Assembly (NCBI GenBank): GCA_946811185.2
Contig: OX328098.1
Coordinates: 39,371,650-39,435,649, forward strand
Reading direction: 5' to 3'
Length of the DNA: 64,000 nucleotides
From: Hippopus hippopus
Taxonomy: Eukaryota; Mollusca; Bivalvia; Cardiida; Cardiidae
Shown here: piece by piece, positions 34,860-45,227 of the stretch
How the letters are laid out: every line of letters begins with the position of its first letter
Position numbering within the stretch: position 1 is the stretch's first letter
Position numbers and translations under genes: made by a program
The notes under the pieces: generated by a model
Told to the model about the DNA's origin: nothing
Databases searched by the model: none
The model's input: the letters and a program-made list of their open reading frames with translations, nothing else

Positions 34860-35043
34860 AGCAACTTTAATTTGGAAAGAATTTGCAGTCAGCATATAAA
34901 ATTTGGCCTGACTGTTAGAACGGCAGAACGTTGTGGGAAAAGGGAAAATGCGGGTAACCAGCATTTTCTCCGTTCCCCACACCATTTTCATGAGTCTTAT
35001 TCCTCAGGGTCATTAAAAATCGGGATTATTTGGTAAAGGGTTA
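34860..35043 (-). mobile_element. MITE-A copy
   Basis: AATTTGGAAAGAATTTGCAG, CGGGTAACCAGCATTTTCTC, TTTGGTAAAGGGTTAA. Confidence 0.7.
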
Positions 35044-36058
35044 AGTCACATGATAGCTACTTCCGTTGTTCTAGCAGATACTACCGATAGAAGAATCAGA
35101 AGCTGCAGATGGAGGGCAATACAGGGCATGGGCATTATAATACATTTTTTCGTATGTGCCAGTTATGTAACAATGCATGATAAACGTAGCAAGATCTGGC
35201 TTAAACTGGACCCCCTTTGTTCATGCATATCTCAAAATGTGATGGTGATCAAAACCGATTCTACGTTGTACAGATACATTTTTATTGGCGATAGCTATTC
35301 GAGGGGAGGTAACCGACCTGGCTCTCGGTACTTTCAGTCCTTTGATTTTACTTTCTCAAACCTTGGGTGATACAGTGTTGTAAATGAATTTACGGAAATG
35401 TCCGAGCTGTGACGATGTCTTCGATTGGTTGAGACGTTTAATGAAGGCCATTAACAGAATGAAAAGAAATAGAACCACAAGGACTTTAAATAGGAGACGG
35501 GTTCACTATTTTTTTCCTTAGCCAATCAGAAATTTTATATTGAAAGTATTCATTGAAAAGATGCCTTGAAGACTAACCTGTCGGCAAATGGATCAAAATT
35601 GTCCCACGCAACCACAATATAAGTATAAAAAAAAAGAAATTGATAGTTTGCATGAAGAAAGAGAGACAAAAAGAGGTACATACGAATTTCGGAACCGGCT
35701 TTTTATCCGCCATATTCCTCCCAACTTCTTCTATATGAGTAAAAACTTATCCTTCAGTTTAATTCTCAAGATGAATACACACACCCACGCCGGAATGCTG
35801 TAATTATTGATGTTGATTTTTGCACACGGCACCAAAGCTCGATACTTGATAGGTTGTACGTAAGCCATTTTTCTAAGTTCATAACATTACAAAATACATT
35901 CCAACAGAACGTGATTCTACACAGTCCTTCGCCCCGTGTGCAAAGTTTAGATCTTTTGTCGACAGGCTGCTAATCATATCTTTAAAGTCGACTATAAAAC
36001 AAGTTCTTACAACTCAGTCGATCGATCTATCACTAATTATGGTGATGGCTTACTGAAT
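35044..36058. other. Unassigned DNA
   Basis: ORFs of up to 106 codons show no recognisable domain or splice context; no repeat family assigned. Confidence 0.35.
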
Positions 36059-36060
36059 AC

Positions 36061-36257
36061 CCTAACACTTATCCCGTTAAATAAGATGAAACTTTTTAAG
36101 CCGATATTAAAGACTCGAATAATGCTGTTTCAAACTTATTTTTTATAGAAAAACATCTCCTTATCGGACAGTGTAGATCAAAGATCAGACTGCACGTTCT
36201 GTGCAGTCTGATCTTGATCTACATTGTCCGCTAAAGGTCAGCAGGTCGCGCCCTAGA
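36061..36257 (-). mobile_element. MITE-B full-length copy
   Basis: CTAACACTTATCCCGTTAAA left; hairpin TCAGACTGCAC-GTTCT-GTGCAGTCTGA; GCTAAAGGTCAGCAGGTCGC right. Confidence 0.8.
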
Positions 36258-36329
36258 CGTGGATTGTTCTAATTAAAGGTTGAAGCCGCTCATCAAGGAA
36301 GTCCAACCCGGAAATTCTAAAGTGAAGGA

Positions 36330-36533
36330 CGGACGTTCTTCCCCTGAACTGAGAAAGAAATACTTTGAAAACATTGTCGCAAAAGGAGAAAATGCTGGTT
36401 ACTAGCATTTATTCCTTATCCCGCAATGTTTTCTAACCTTCCGTCGAAAAACTCAAGCAAGTAAGCCGCATCTACTTTGCCGCGTTCAAATATTTTCAAG
36501 TTCTATTATTTTTTTCGTTTGGTAAAGAGTTAA
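36330..36533 (+). mobile_element. MITE-A copy
   Basis: CTGAACTGAGAAAGAAATAC to TTCGTTTGGTAAAGAGTTAA; left end worn. Confidence 0.65.
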
Positions 36534-36735
36534 ACATTTTACCATACAATCCCGAGTTTTAGAGATCCTAAGGAAGAAGGCTCTTGAAAACATTGGTGAA
36601 AAAGGAAAAAAAAAAACTGGTGGTAACCAGTATTTTCTCCTTTTTCCCCCACGATGTTTTCTAACCATCTAATTTGTCATCTGTAAATGCTTCCAATTTG
36701 GACAGTTCTGTAATTTTGTCGTTTGGTAAAATGTT
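36530..36735 (+). mobile_element. MITE-A copy
   Basis: TTAAACATTTTACCATACAA to GTCGTTTGGTAAAATG; shares the TTAA with the preceding copy. Confidence 0.7.
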
Positions 36736-36782
36736 CACCCAAAGAGCACTGAACAAGCAACCGGAATCTTTCAATTAGATCA

Positions 36783-36903
36783 AAAATGAATTCTTCCAAT
36801 TTCAGTGTTACTTTTTGCTAGAATATCTGAGTGCAGAGGGCAGTGTAGATCCAATTTCAGACTTCGCGCTCTATGCAGTCTGATCTTTGATCTTCACTGG
36901 AAT
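36783..36903 (-). mobile_element. MITE-B copy (degenerate)
   Basis: GGCAGTGTAGATCCAATTTC, CTATGCAGTCTGATCTTTGA. Confidence 0.55.
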
Positions 36904-37390
36904 TTAACACAAAAAAAGCGCAACAAGTTTGTCTCGTACTTGCGCAGCAATAGTTGAGGGAGATCAATGGTCGATCATCATATTACTGAAGATTTTAGTT
37001 TTGATCGAGTTATTTCCCTTGACGGAGCAAAAACAAATCACTGTCCGTTTTAGACAAATCTCTGAATATACCTTTATCATCGGATTATCGCGTGTTCAAA
37101 TAATCATGCACGATAAATTGCACATATAAAACAGAGAAATTAGGTTATTTATATGCAAATTGTGTTCGTTGCATTATTTAAAGCAAACTGGTATATGGAC
37201 AACCCCCTTCTTCTGTAGAATTGATGATCCTACCATAAATTAGCAGTTTCAACGAATAGTACAGGTATTCCAAACATTGTGGTAAAAAGAAATTTTTGGC
37301 TCCTTATAAACATCCTGACATTCATTTTTTTTAACCATAAAATGGTACAGTCTGCAGCCGAAAAACGTCAATTACAGAAGGCAATGTGCC

Positions 37391-37570
37391 AACCCTTTAC
37401 CAAACAATATGTTTTGACAAACTTTAAAACTCATCAATTTCTTATTTTCGGACAGTGTTTTCTACCCTTTCAAACACAGACAATCTTTAGAATTTGCTTG
37501 AATCTGTCGTCTGCATATGTTTTTGCAATATTTTATTGCTTCTTAATTTTGTCGTGCGGTAAAGGGTTAA
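37391..37570 (+). mobile_element. MITE-A internally deleted copy
   Basis: AACCCTTTACCAAACAATAT to GTCGTGCGGTAAAGGGTTAA. Confidence 0.7.
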
Positions 37571-37989
37571 GGAAAAAAGTTGTAAAGTAAATGTGAAGGG
37601 TTCACGAAAGAATTAGAGTGATTAAACGACTTGCTTCTTTCTTATTCTTTGTAATCGTCTGTCCTTGACAATATTGGTTAGCTTCATTAGTTACAAAATG
37701 GCGTCGGTTAATCCGAGTGAATCGAACGCTCTTTAAATATTGATCAAACTTTTTGAATCTTAATGAAATAAAAGACGCTCTTTGGTTCTAGAGTTTCAAT
37801 AGATAAGTGATTGTGATCGGAAATTTTACTACGTATATAGTTTTTTAGATTTCTTTTCCTTTACAATCGGGGCTTTTAAATCGTGATATGGGATTGAATT
37901 TTTACCTGAGAGGAGTTTAAATATCAAAACCAGGTAAGCAGAATTAATGTAGATCTATTTTGCTCATTGTATTTCATTACCAATTTTCA
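37571..37989. other. Unassigned DNA
   Basis: Nothing recognised. An ATGGCGTCGG start near 37698 runs into a stop after 12 codons. Confidence 0.35.
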
Positions 37990-38219
37990 CTAAACACTTT
38001 ACCAAACAATCCCGAGTTTCATGCACACTGGGGAAGAAGGCTTTTGAAAATATTGTTGGAAAAGGAAAAAAACTATGGTTACCAGAATTTTCTCCTTTTT
38101 CACACTGTTTTCTGCCCTTTCAGAGATAAATCCTAAAACTTGAACTACATATAACTTGTCGTCTCGAAATGTTTTCAATTCAGACAAGTCTGAGATTTTG
38201 CCGTTTTGTGATGAGTAAA
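37990..38219 (+). mobile_element. MITE-A full-length copy
   Basis: TAAACACTTTACCAAACAAT to GCCGTTTTGTGATGAGTAAA. Confidence 0.7.
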
Positions 38220-38312
38220 GGTTATCCTCTTATGTCCATGTGCTTTGATTTTTTTTTTCAACCGAATACTTATACTGTCTGGAACAAATAATTATTTCCT
38301 CGGCGTCTAACT

Positions 38313-38313
38313 T

Positions 38314-38346
<33 letters not shown>

Positions 38347-38367
38347 AGAGAGGAGGGGGTGGGGGCA
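38313..38367. repeat. (GA)n/(G)n microsatellite
   Basis: (GA)12-type tract followed by G-rich sequence. Confidence 0.9.
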
Positions 38368-38518
38368 GAAAGATAAACGGACAGACATTTCCTTTTTATG
38401 TTCAGTTTTAAGTTCGCAGTTCATTTAAATGTTAACAACTGCAAGTAAAAAGTTCTTAAAATACCAGATTATTAAACAGCTATAATGTATAAATATATTT
38501 TATAAGACAACCCCGAAA

Positions 38519-38749
38519 ATTCCTTCCCCTTAAATCTCTTGTTTTTATGACCCTGTGGAAAATAACGACTCCTGAAAATATTGTGGGGAAAGGAGAAATG
38601 CTGGTAACCGACAATTTCTCCTTTTTCACACAATGGTTTCAGTCCATTTGGAGATTAATCCTATCATACGAGCCACGTACGATTTGTCGTCTGCAAAATG
38701 CTTTTAGTTTGGACAAGCCTGAAATTTTTGTTGTCTGGTATAGAGTTAA
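38519..38749 (+). mobile_element. MITE-A copy
   Basis: CCTTCCCCTTAAATCTCTTG to GTTGTCTGGTATAGAGTTAA. Confidence 0.7.
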
Positions 38750-38769
38750 TCTTCCATATACATATATGA

Positions 38770-39237
38770 ATGAGCCATGCTCTGACAAAAGGGGGCTTGT
38801 TGCATCTCTGTGATGTATGAAAGCAAGCAAGACATCAAATAATTATATATCCTTAAAATCTAATAATCGACTGGATCATATGGCTTGCAACACGCGAAAA
38901 GGGGCATTCAGACATTCGCGTAAAGTGTCGTCTCGGATCAGCCTGTGCAGTCCTCGCAGGCTAATCCGAAAAGACACTTTCCGTTTTTATGTAATTTTCT
39001 GTTTCTCGCAAGTCTACTGAAGTACAAAATCTAATGTAGTCGTAAAGTGCCGTCTCGGATTAGCCTGCGCGGACTGCGCAGGCTAATCCGAGACGACACT
39101 TTACGCAAATGTCCGAATGCCCCTTTTCGCGTGTTGCAAGCCATATGGAGGTAGAAATTTACAAATAGCAAAAAGTTTCGATTCATATCAGCCTGCGCGG
39201 ACTGCATCTAGCCCCCTTTTCACAGAGTATGGGCCAT
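38770..39237 (+). mobile_element. MITE-C copy split by a MITE-D insertion
   Basis: Left part 38770-38878 (ATGAGCCATGCTCTGAC ... CGACTGGATCA), right part 39146-39237 (GGAGGTAGAAATTTAC ... CACAGAGTATGGGCCAT). D copy 4 lies between. Confidence 0.85.
38879..39145 (+). mobile_element. MITE-D copy 4, nested in MITE-C
   Basis: TATGGCTTGCAACACGCG ... CGTGTTGCAAGCCATA; right hairpin TTAGCCTGCGC-GGACT-GCGCAGGCTAA perfect. Complete element with both ends. Confidence 0.95.
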
Positions 39238-39351
39238 ATTATTGAGTTTCAATACGTAATAATAAATGGGTGTTAATCTTCACACGGAAAATCCTCTATA
39301 TAAATTCAATCATGCTTTTTGAATAGTTATAACAGAGCTTTACATTAATAT

Positions 39352-39492
39352 CTACCCTTTGAGCAAGCGCCTCTCACAAATTGAGACGTTTTTGTGGACA
39401 TTGAAAATCAAGATCAGACTGCACAGAACGTGCAGTCTGATCTTTGATCTAAGCTGTCCACGACTTTGTAACATTTTTTTGTCCAAATTAAA
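39352..39492 (+). mobile_element. MITE-B copy
   Basis: GTGGACATTGAAAATCAAGA, hairpin TCAGACTGCAC-AGAAC-GTGCAGTCTGA. Confidence 0.7.
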
Positions 39493-39575
39493 TCGTTAAA
39501 TTGCAAAATTTCGGCTGTCTTTCGTAATTGAAAAAGGTTTATTTTTTATATTCAGTTGTCTTAAGGTTGAAATAT

Positions 39576-39693
39576 ACCCTTTTGGCGCTTCTCACAGAAA
39601 TGATAGCCTTTGCGGACAATGAAGATCGAGCTCAGATTGCATATTCTGTGATGTGCAGTGTAATCCATGATCTTCACTGTCCGATATTTTTTC
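39576..39693. mobile_element. MITE-B copy (degenerate)
   Basis: CTTTGCGGACAATGAAGATC, GATCTTCACTGTCCGATATT. Confidence 0.6.
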
Positions 39694-39728
39694 TTATAGA
39701 TCTTTGCCCAATATGAAGAGCCTAAAAG

Positions 39729-39932
39729 TTAACCCTTTACCAGACGACAAAACTCTAGATATTTCCATATTTAAAGCATTTGCAGATGACAACTTAAAGG
39801 TGGCTCAAACGGTGGACTTTTTCCCTGAAATTGTAGGAAATCCTGTGGAAAAGGCATTTTTCTCCTTGTATCCCAATGTTTTAAAAAAAATTTTTTTGCC
39901 CTGGGACATTCATTCACCGGATTGTTTAGTAA
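39729..39932 (-). mobile_element. MITE-A copy (right end lost)
   Basis: TTAACCCTTTACCAGACGAC; palindrome half deleted; joins SINE-1 sequence. Confidence 0.65.
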
Positions 39933-39935
39933 TTC

Positions 39936-40160
39936 TCAGCTCGGCCAATTTCTTTCCGAGGATTGATGATTGTCATTGCAACACGATTCATTCCTCTCTC
40001 ACCCCTGATCAATATTTCGACATTTGACATGTGGGAAAGCAGCCAGTGGCTTTGGAAGAATACTGTGCGAAGTACTGGCAAGAGGAAGTCCGGGAGACCA
40101 TTGATGGGTCAACTGGCTACCGCGATAATTGAAATAATGTTAAAAACAGCATTAAACATC
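39936..40160 (+). mobile_element. SINE-1 copy (head truncated)
   Basis: CTCGGCCAATTTCTTTCCGA, GAAAGCAGCCAGTGGCTTTG, AAAACAGCATTAAACATC. Confidence 0.75.
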
Positions 40161-40294
40161 TAATGCACAAACCATAAACTGAAATTCCCAGGTTCCTTTT
40201 TAAGTGACTCAAAATGTCAATTTCTTTAATTTGGCACTCCAAGGATAAATTTTAATCATTTATTTTTCAATATACACCGTATATAAATCGGGGT

Positions 40295-40498
40295 TTAATC
40301 CTGTACCAAACAATCCTGTATTTTAACGACACTTAGGATAACAGACCAAAAAAAAAAAGAAAACATTGTTGGTAAAGGATAAAAAAAAAGAAAACATTGT
40401 TGGTAAAGGATAAAAAAAAAGAAAACATTGTTGGTAAAGGATTAAAAAAAAAGAAAACATTGTTGGTAAAGGATAAAATGCTGGTAACCCTTACCCTG
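40295..40498 (+). mobile_element. MITE-A left half with internal tandem repeat
   Basis: TTAATCCTGTACCAAACAAT to ATGCTGGTAAC. The matching right half lies at 41083-41217, so the element is split at its palindrome centre. Confidence 0.7.
40348..40484. repeat. Tandem repeat, four units of about 32 bp
   Basis: Each unit is an A run followed by GAAAACATTGTTGGTAAAGG; it arose inside a MITE-A. Confidence 0.95.
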
Positions 40499-40704
40499 CT
40501 GAATAACTAAAATGAAATTTTCGTATCGATAGTAAAAATTCAAATACTGCTGTTTCAAATACTGCTATTTCAAAGTTATGTTTTTGGGTTCTCTTTATCG
40601 GACAGTGTAGATCCAATATCAGAATGCACGTTCTGTGCAGTCTGATCTTGATCTACACTTTCCGCAAAAGGTCAGTGAGTTGCGCTTAGCAGCCTAAGGG
40701 TTAA
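40495..40704 (-). mobile_element. MITE-B full-length copy inside MITE-A
   Basis: TAACCCTTACCCTGCTGAAT ... CAGCCTAAGGGTTAA; hairpin ATGCAC-GTTCT-GTGCAG. Confidence 0.85.
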
Positions 40705-40705
40705 C

Positions 40706-41080
40706 TCCTCCCGCTTCATATTCCTCACTTTGCTCTCCACAATCTTTTTGTTTTCTTATCTCTCCCTGCTGCCCCAACTGCTTTGTTCCTGCATATTTTC
40801 CTAGTCCTGCTGCTGTAAATTCTTGTTCTCGCCCCGCTCCTCCTCGTCCTCCGGCTTTGCTCATTTTCTCCGTGTTGGTCCTCTTGCTCCCCTCCTCACT
40901 TCGTCCTGCTTCTGCTTTTCCTCCGACTACTGTTCTGCAAATATTTATCTTACCATCCTGTATTTCTGTTGCTTCACCTGTAACTCAGGTAACCCCTCTC
41001 GTGCCTCCATTTTCTCTCCTATACCCCTTTTTAGCCCCTCTTGTACCTTGTGTTGCTCTACGTATACCTCATTTTGTCAA
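40706..41080. repeat. Pyrimidine-rich tract of about 370 bp
   Basis: Strong strand asymmetry: mostly C and T, few G and A. Not a clean tandem repeat. Two overlapping ORFs here follow from the composition. Confidence 0.6.
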
Positions 41081-41082
41081 GG

Positions 41083-41217
41083 GTGGCAACCAGCATTTTC
41101 TTCTTTTTCCAGCAATGTTTTCTACCCTTTCTAAGACGATTTCTACCATTTGAGCCATGTTCAATTTGTCGTCTGCAAATGCTTTGATTTGAGTCCAAGA
41201 TTTTGTCTCATGAATTA
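41083..41217 (+). mobile_element. MITE-A right half
   Basis: TGGCAACCAGCATTTTCTTC to TTGTCGTCTGCAAATGCTTT and a worn end. Confidence 0.65.
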
Positions 41218-41432
41218 AGAATCAATAGAGAAGCGAGAGAGACGACCCCGATCAGACTACACGGATAATCTATAACTGACCACTTTTTCAAAATCAGGCC
41301 AATGTTAGACAATATAGTCCTACTTCGTAAGAGTATTACGGATTACGCTTTATGCTATTATTTTGGATTAACATACATGTATCTATTACATCGCAAAATA
41401 ACAAACATGTATAAATCATGACGAAAAATATA

Positions 41433-41670
41433 ATTGAGCCATGCTATGACAAAACGGGGTTTAATGTATCTCCATGATGCATCATTCCAAACAAGTCATC
41501 ACATAATTCTTGAACCATAAAATCCATTTTGTCTAACAGCTAACCGAATCATGAGGTAGAATGTTCCTTTGAATGGCAGAAAACTGACCAATAGAAAAAA
41601 AGTTTCAACCAAAGTCAGTCTGCTCGGACTGCGCAGGCTTACCTGGATCGATATTTTTGCAGATGCATGC
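41433..41670 (+). mobile_element. MITE-C copy (right end lost)
   Basis: TTGAGCCATGCTATGAC to CGATATTTTTGCAGATGCAT. Confidence 0.75.
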
Positions 41671-41762
41671 ATACATTTATTGAATAAGCGTCAACAGTTA
41701 CTACGATAGATCATCTTGAAATCTGTAAACCTTTCAGGTAGCGTTTTATATAGTTTATACTA

Positions 41763-42022
41763 TATGGTTTGCAACACGCGAAAAGGGGCATTCGGACAGT
41801 TGCGTAAAGTGTCGTTTCGGATCAGACTGCGCAGTACGCGCAGACTGATCCGAGACGACACTTTCCGATCGTGTGTGATTTTCTGTTTCACGCTAGTCTA
41901 CTATAGGACAAAATCTAATATTGACGTAAGGTGCCGTCTCGGATTAGCCTGCGCGGACTGCGCAGGCTGATCCGAGATGACACTTTACGCAAATGCCCCC
42001 TTTCGCGAGTTGCAAGCTAATT
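41763..42022 (+). mobile_element. MITE-D copy 5
   Basis: TATGGTTTGCAACACGCG ... CGAGTTGCAAGCTAA; left hairpin arms TCAGACTGCGC / GCGCAGACTGA mismatch at one position. Confidence 0.85.
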
Positions 42023-42045
42023 ATGATCAATGCCTCTGAACCAAT

Positions 42046-42239
42046 ATGAACCAAGCTCTGTGGGAAAGAGGATTTAACGCAGCTGTAAAAAGTATCAACT
42101 CAGGTCAACCTGTGAAGTCCACACACGCTGACCTGGGTCGAAATATTTTGCTATTGGTCAATTTTCTGCATTTCCAAGGACCAGTCTACCTCGGGATTTA
42201 GTGGGTTGTTACACAAAATTGATTTTATAGATTATAATA
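42046..42239 (-). mobile_element. MITE-C copy (right end lost)
   Basis: ATGAACCAAGCTCTGTG to TTACACAAAATTGATTTTAT. Confidence 0.7.
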
Positions 42240-42241
42240 TA

Positions 42242-42508
42242 TTTGAGCCATGCTCAATGAAAAGGGGGCTTAATGCATCTGCGAAAAGTATCGACCCAGG
42301 TCAGCCTACGCAATCCGCGCAGGCTGACCTGGGCCGAAACTTTTCGCTATTGGTAAATTTTCTGTATATCCAAGGACCACTCTACCTCATGATTCCATTG
42401 GTAGTTAGACACAAATAAATTTTATGGATCCATGATTATATGATGGCTTGCTAGGTATAGTGCATCACGGGGATACATTATGCCCCCTTTTCACAGGGCA
42501 TGGCTCAT
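42242..42508 (-). mobile_element. MITE-C full-length copy
   Basis: TTGAGCCATGCTCAATG ... CAGGGCATGGCTCAT; hairpin arm TCAGCCTACGC / GCGCAGGCTGA. A 45-bp right-end fragment follows (42530-42573). Confidence 0.85.
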
Positions 42509-43056
42509 TTATATTATTATATTTATATTATGTGATGGCTTGCTTGATTTGATACATCACAGGACATGGCTCAAATGTATTGTCGTAGAAATAGGCGTTT
42601 AATAAAGGAAAATGGTTTACAGTTTACAGATGATAAGGTTCAGTTTGTAAGAGAATGACATGACAAGAGCTAGGGGGAAAAATGTTGTTTTTTTTCCCTA
42701 CTTCAAAATGCCACACCATCGAAACAAGGTAACAATGGATCGAGTGATTGCGATTTCGATACCAATAAAAGAGTAACAAAATGTGTTTGAGGTAGCAATG
42801 AACTGTTATATTTACAAAAGGAAATCGTAACGAATAAATCCGAGGTTTCCTACTCCACCTTTAAGTGCTTTTTATTCTTTTCTCAATTAATCTTTTGACA
42901 AAAACCGCTACTTCACGGTCGTTTCTAAAGTGAATAATGATAAATACTGTGTACTTACTTCATAGACACATACACTACTTCACGAAAGACAAACAAATTG
43001 AATTGAAAAAAGGGGATCTCCAAGGCCCAGTTGGGGGGAGCAGACAGACTAGAAGG

Positions 43057-43059
43057 TGA

Positions 43060-43092
<33 letters not shown>

Positions 43093-43130
43093 CAGGCAGA
43101 CAGGCAGGCAGGCAGACAGACAGACAGAGA
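43057..43130. repeat. (GA)n and (CAGG/CAGA)n microsatellite
   Basis: About 14 GA units, a G run, then CAGG/CAGA tetranucleotides. Confidence 0.95.
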
Positions 43131-43475
43131 ATCCACTAAGGACAGACAAATTCAGACACACAGAGAAAGAGCAAGAAGGCCGAGTCAGAGAAATTCAGAT
43201 TGCTGTGAATTTAGTTTCCAGGCATGAATAGTTTAACTGAGAATTCGATTACAAACTGTCAAATCAGTTGAAAAAAAGAAAGTAAAAAATAGTGTCAAAA
43301 TAAATTTCTACCATAAACTTTATTCCAATGTACTGATAATACATCTGTAATGAATTCTGAACTCATCCTTCTAATCGTGACAATAGACATAGGTTGTGAA
43401 AGGATAAGCCCGCACATCATTAGAATCTGATCTTAATGCATACTGACTGTCCTTGTGTTCATTGTTTGAATCATA
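43131..43475. other. Unassigned DNA
   Basis: Nothing recognised. Confidence 0.35.
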
Positions 43476-43476
43476 A

Positions 43477-43644
43477 ATGAGCCATGCTCAATGAGAACGG
43501 GGTGGGGGTTAATGCATTTACGAAAAGTATCGACCCATGGTGTTTGATAAATGTTTGTTATGGATGATGATTTGGGGTGATGAATTGCTTGGTATAATGA
43601 ATCACGGAGATGCATTAAGCCCCCTTTTGCCAGAGCATGGCCTA
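43477..43644 (-). mobile_element. MITE-C copy, internally deleted
   Basis: ATGAGCCATGCTCAATG ... CCAGAGCATGGCCTAT; hairpin gone. Confidence 0.75.
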
Positions 43645-43796
43645 TAAATATATTTCTTATCATTCGCCAATAATTCTACAAAAAAGACTTTCATGATAGC
43701 TGACAATATAGATTCGAAGGGATACAGCTTATTTCGTTACCACACAGCAAATGTCCAGAAGCATCTATATTGAATGCATTCGTAACCGACAAATTA

Positions 43797-43985
43797 ACCC
43801 GGTCAGCACTATGGGCGAAAGCAAGGGCTTTTTCGGACGGCATAGATCAAGATCAGACTGCACAGAACGTTCAGTCTAATCTTGAATCTATACCGCCCGC
43901 TCGTTTTGTCAAGTGTATTGGATAAAAATCTTCTGCATTTCGATGGATTTTATTTTCAGCCTTCGAAAGACGTCGATATATATAC
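43797..43985 (+). mobile_element. MITE-B-related copy
   Basis: TTTTTCGGACGGCATAGATC, hairpin TCAGACTGCAC-AGAAC-GTTCAGTCTAA. A subfamily with GGACGG...CCGCCC flanks. Confidence 0.7.
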
Positions 43986-44580
43986 GAGGGTTGTTCGGAA
44001 AGTTCGTAGAATTTTGTTATATCTCTAGAATTGTTCATCAAATATACATGAAATTTGATATGCATGAACCTTGACTTATCCTTAAGCAATTTTTAAAAAA
44101 ATAATAGAAAATCGAATACAGAAACCAGATATATGGGTTGTCGTAGCAACGTCATCATGGGTACCCGGAGCAGTCCACTGTTCACAGAAGTTTCTTCACC
44201 GCTACGAATCTGAAGGCGAGGATTTTCTTGATCGGATCATCACGACGGATGAGACCTGGTTACACCACTTTGATCCAGAGACCAAAGCTATGTCTTCTAT
44301 GGATTTCCGGGTTTTTCCCGAGTTGAAGGCGAGTTTGCATGGAAAGCGATTCGATTCAACAGAGGAACTTACAAAACAGACTCAAATTGTTGTATCGTCA
44401 CTAACTGAGGACTGGTACATTGAAACTTACAACAAATGGATGACCAGACATAAGAAATGCATAGATATTGCTGGTGACTATGTTGAGAAAGTGCGACGAT
44501 CGCTTGATGTAAACGACGCTTGATGATTACGCGACGTCATATTGACTTCGGCGTGCTCCGGGTACCTCTAACATACTCAT
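43983..44580 (+). mobile_element. Mariner-type (Tc1/mariner) element remnant
   Basis: Begins GAGGGTTGTTCGGAAAGTTC, typical of a mariner-type end, and contains the broken transposase at 44185-44523. The right inverted end was not identified. Confidence 0.55.
44185..44523 (+). pseudogene. Mariner transposase fragment, internal deletion
   Basis: In-frame FLDRIITTDETWLHHFDPET carries the first catalytic Asp of the mariner D,D34D triad. After KAMSSMDFRV the frame jumps to FPELKASLHGKRFDSTEEL, which in intact enzymes lies after the third Asp. The segment with the second and third catalytic Asp is therefore missing, as is the N-terminal DNA-binding half. It ends VRRSLDVNDA and a stop. Cannot be active. 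Confidence 0.8.
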
Positions 44581-44614
44581 TTTAAATAGACATAATCATC
44601 GTGTGATTCGTATT

Positions 44615-44787
44615 TGGCCCTGAAAAAGTTAAGTGTGGCTCAAGTAAGAGCGTATTGTCTTTCAAAGGGTAGAAAAAATGTGGGAAAGGAGACATACTGG
44701 TTACAAGCACCATCTTCTCTCACAGTGATTGTAAAAACCTTATTCCTTGGGTCCGTGAAAGCAAAGGATTGTTTGATAAACGGTTAC
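44615..44787 (-). mobile_element. MITE-A degenerate copy
   Basis: AAGGGTAGAAAAAATGTGGG, GATTGTTTGATAAACGGTTA. Confidence 0.55.
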
Positions 44788-44952
44788 AGCGAATCTGAAC
44801 GCGATGACAGGGAAATTATCATATCAAAATCCAGGCTGGTGACTGCGACGGCCAGTGCACTTAACCCTATTTTTTTGGATTTTTCTTTGCAGGTATTGAC
44901 TATCTCATCTAACCCCAGAGAGAATTGTCGTACTAGTGAATTGGAATAGAAA

Positions 44953-45060
44953 GTATGAACTTGACTGGTGTAGAAAACATCATGACAAACGGAGCAACTG
45001 CTTGTTACAAGTCTTTGCTCATTTACTCACAATGTTTTCAAACTCTGAATTTTGAAGGGG
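44953..45060 (-). mobile_element. MITE-A fragment
   Basis: GTGTAGAAAACATCATGAC, CACAATGTTTTCAAACTC. Confidence 0.45.
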
Positions 45061-45089
45061 GCATAATTCGTCATACTGAAGTTGAGTGG

Positions 45090-45185
45090 ATGATCTCCAG
45101 TGATGGCACTGGTCATGTAAGATTGTTCTTGGGCAAGGTACTGCCATAGCCACAGCCTAGCACTGTTGAAACACAGAATGAAGGC
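45090..45185 (+). mobile_element. SINE-2 fragment
   Basis: TTGTTCTTGGGCAAGGTACT, TAGCACTGTTGAAACACAG. Confidence 0.45.
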
Positions 45186-45227
45186 CAAGGAAATATCGTG
45201 TGAACGATTCATTTTTCAAAGGCCCGG

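Noticed and set aside
35050..35370. 106-codon ORF
   Set aside because: No domain, no start context or splice signals; its start overlaps a MITE-A end.
40823..41153. Two overlapping Ser/Pro-rich ORFs of about 100 codons
   Set aside because: Explained by the C/T-rich composition of the tract; they run into a MITE-A half.
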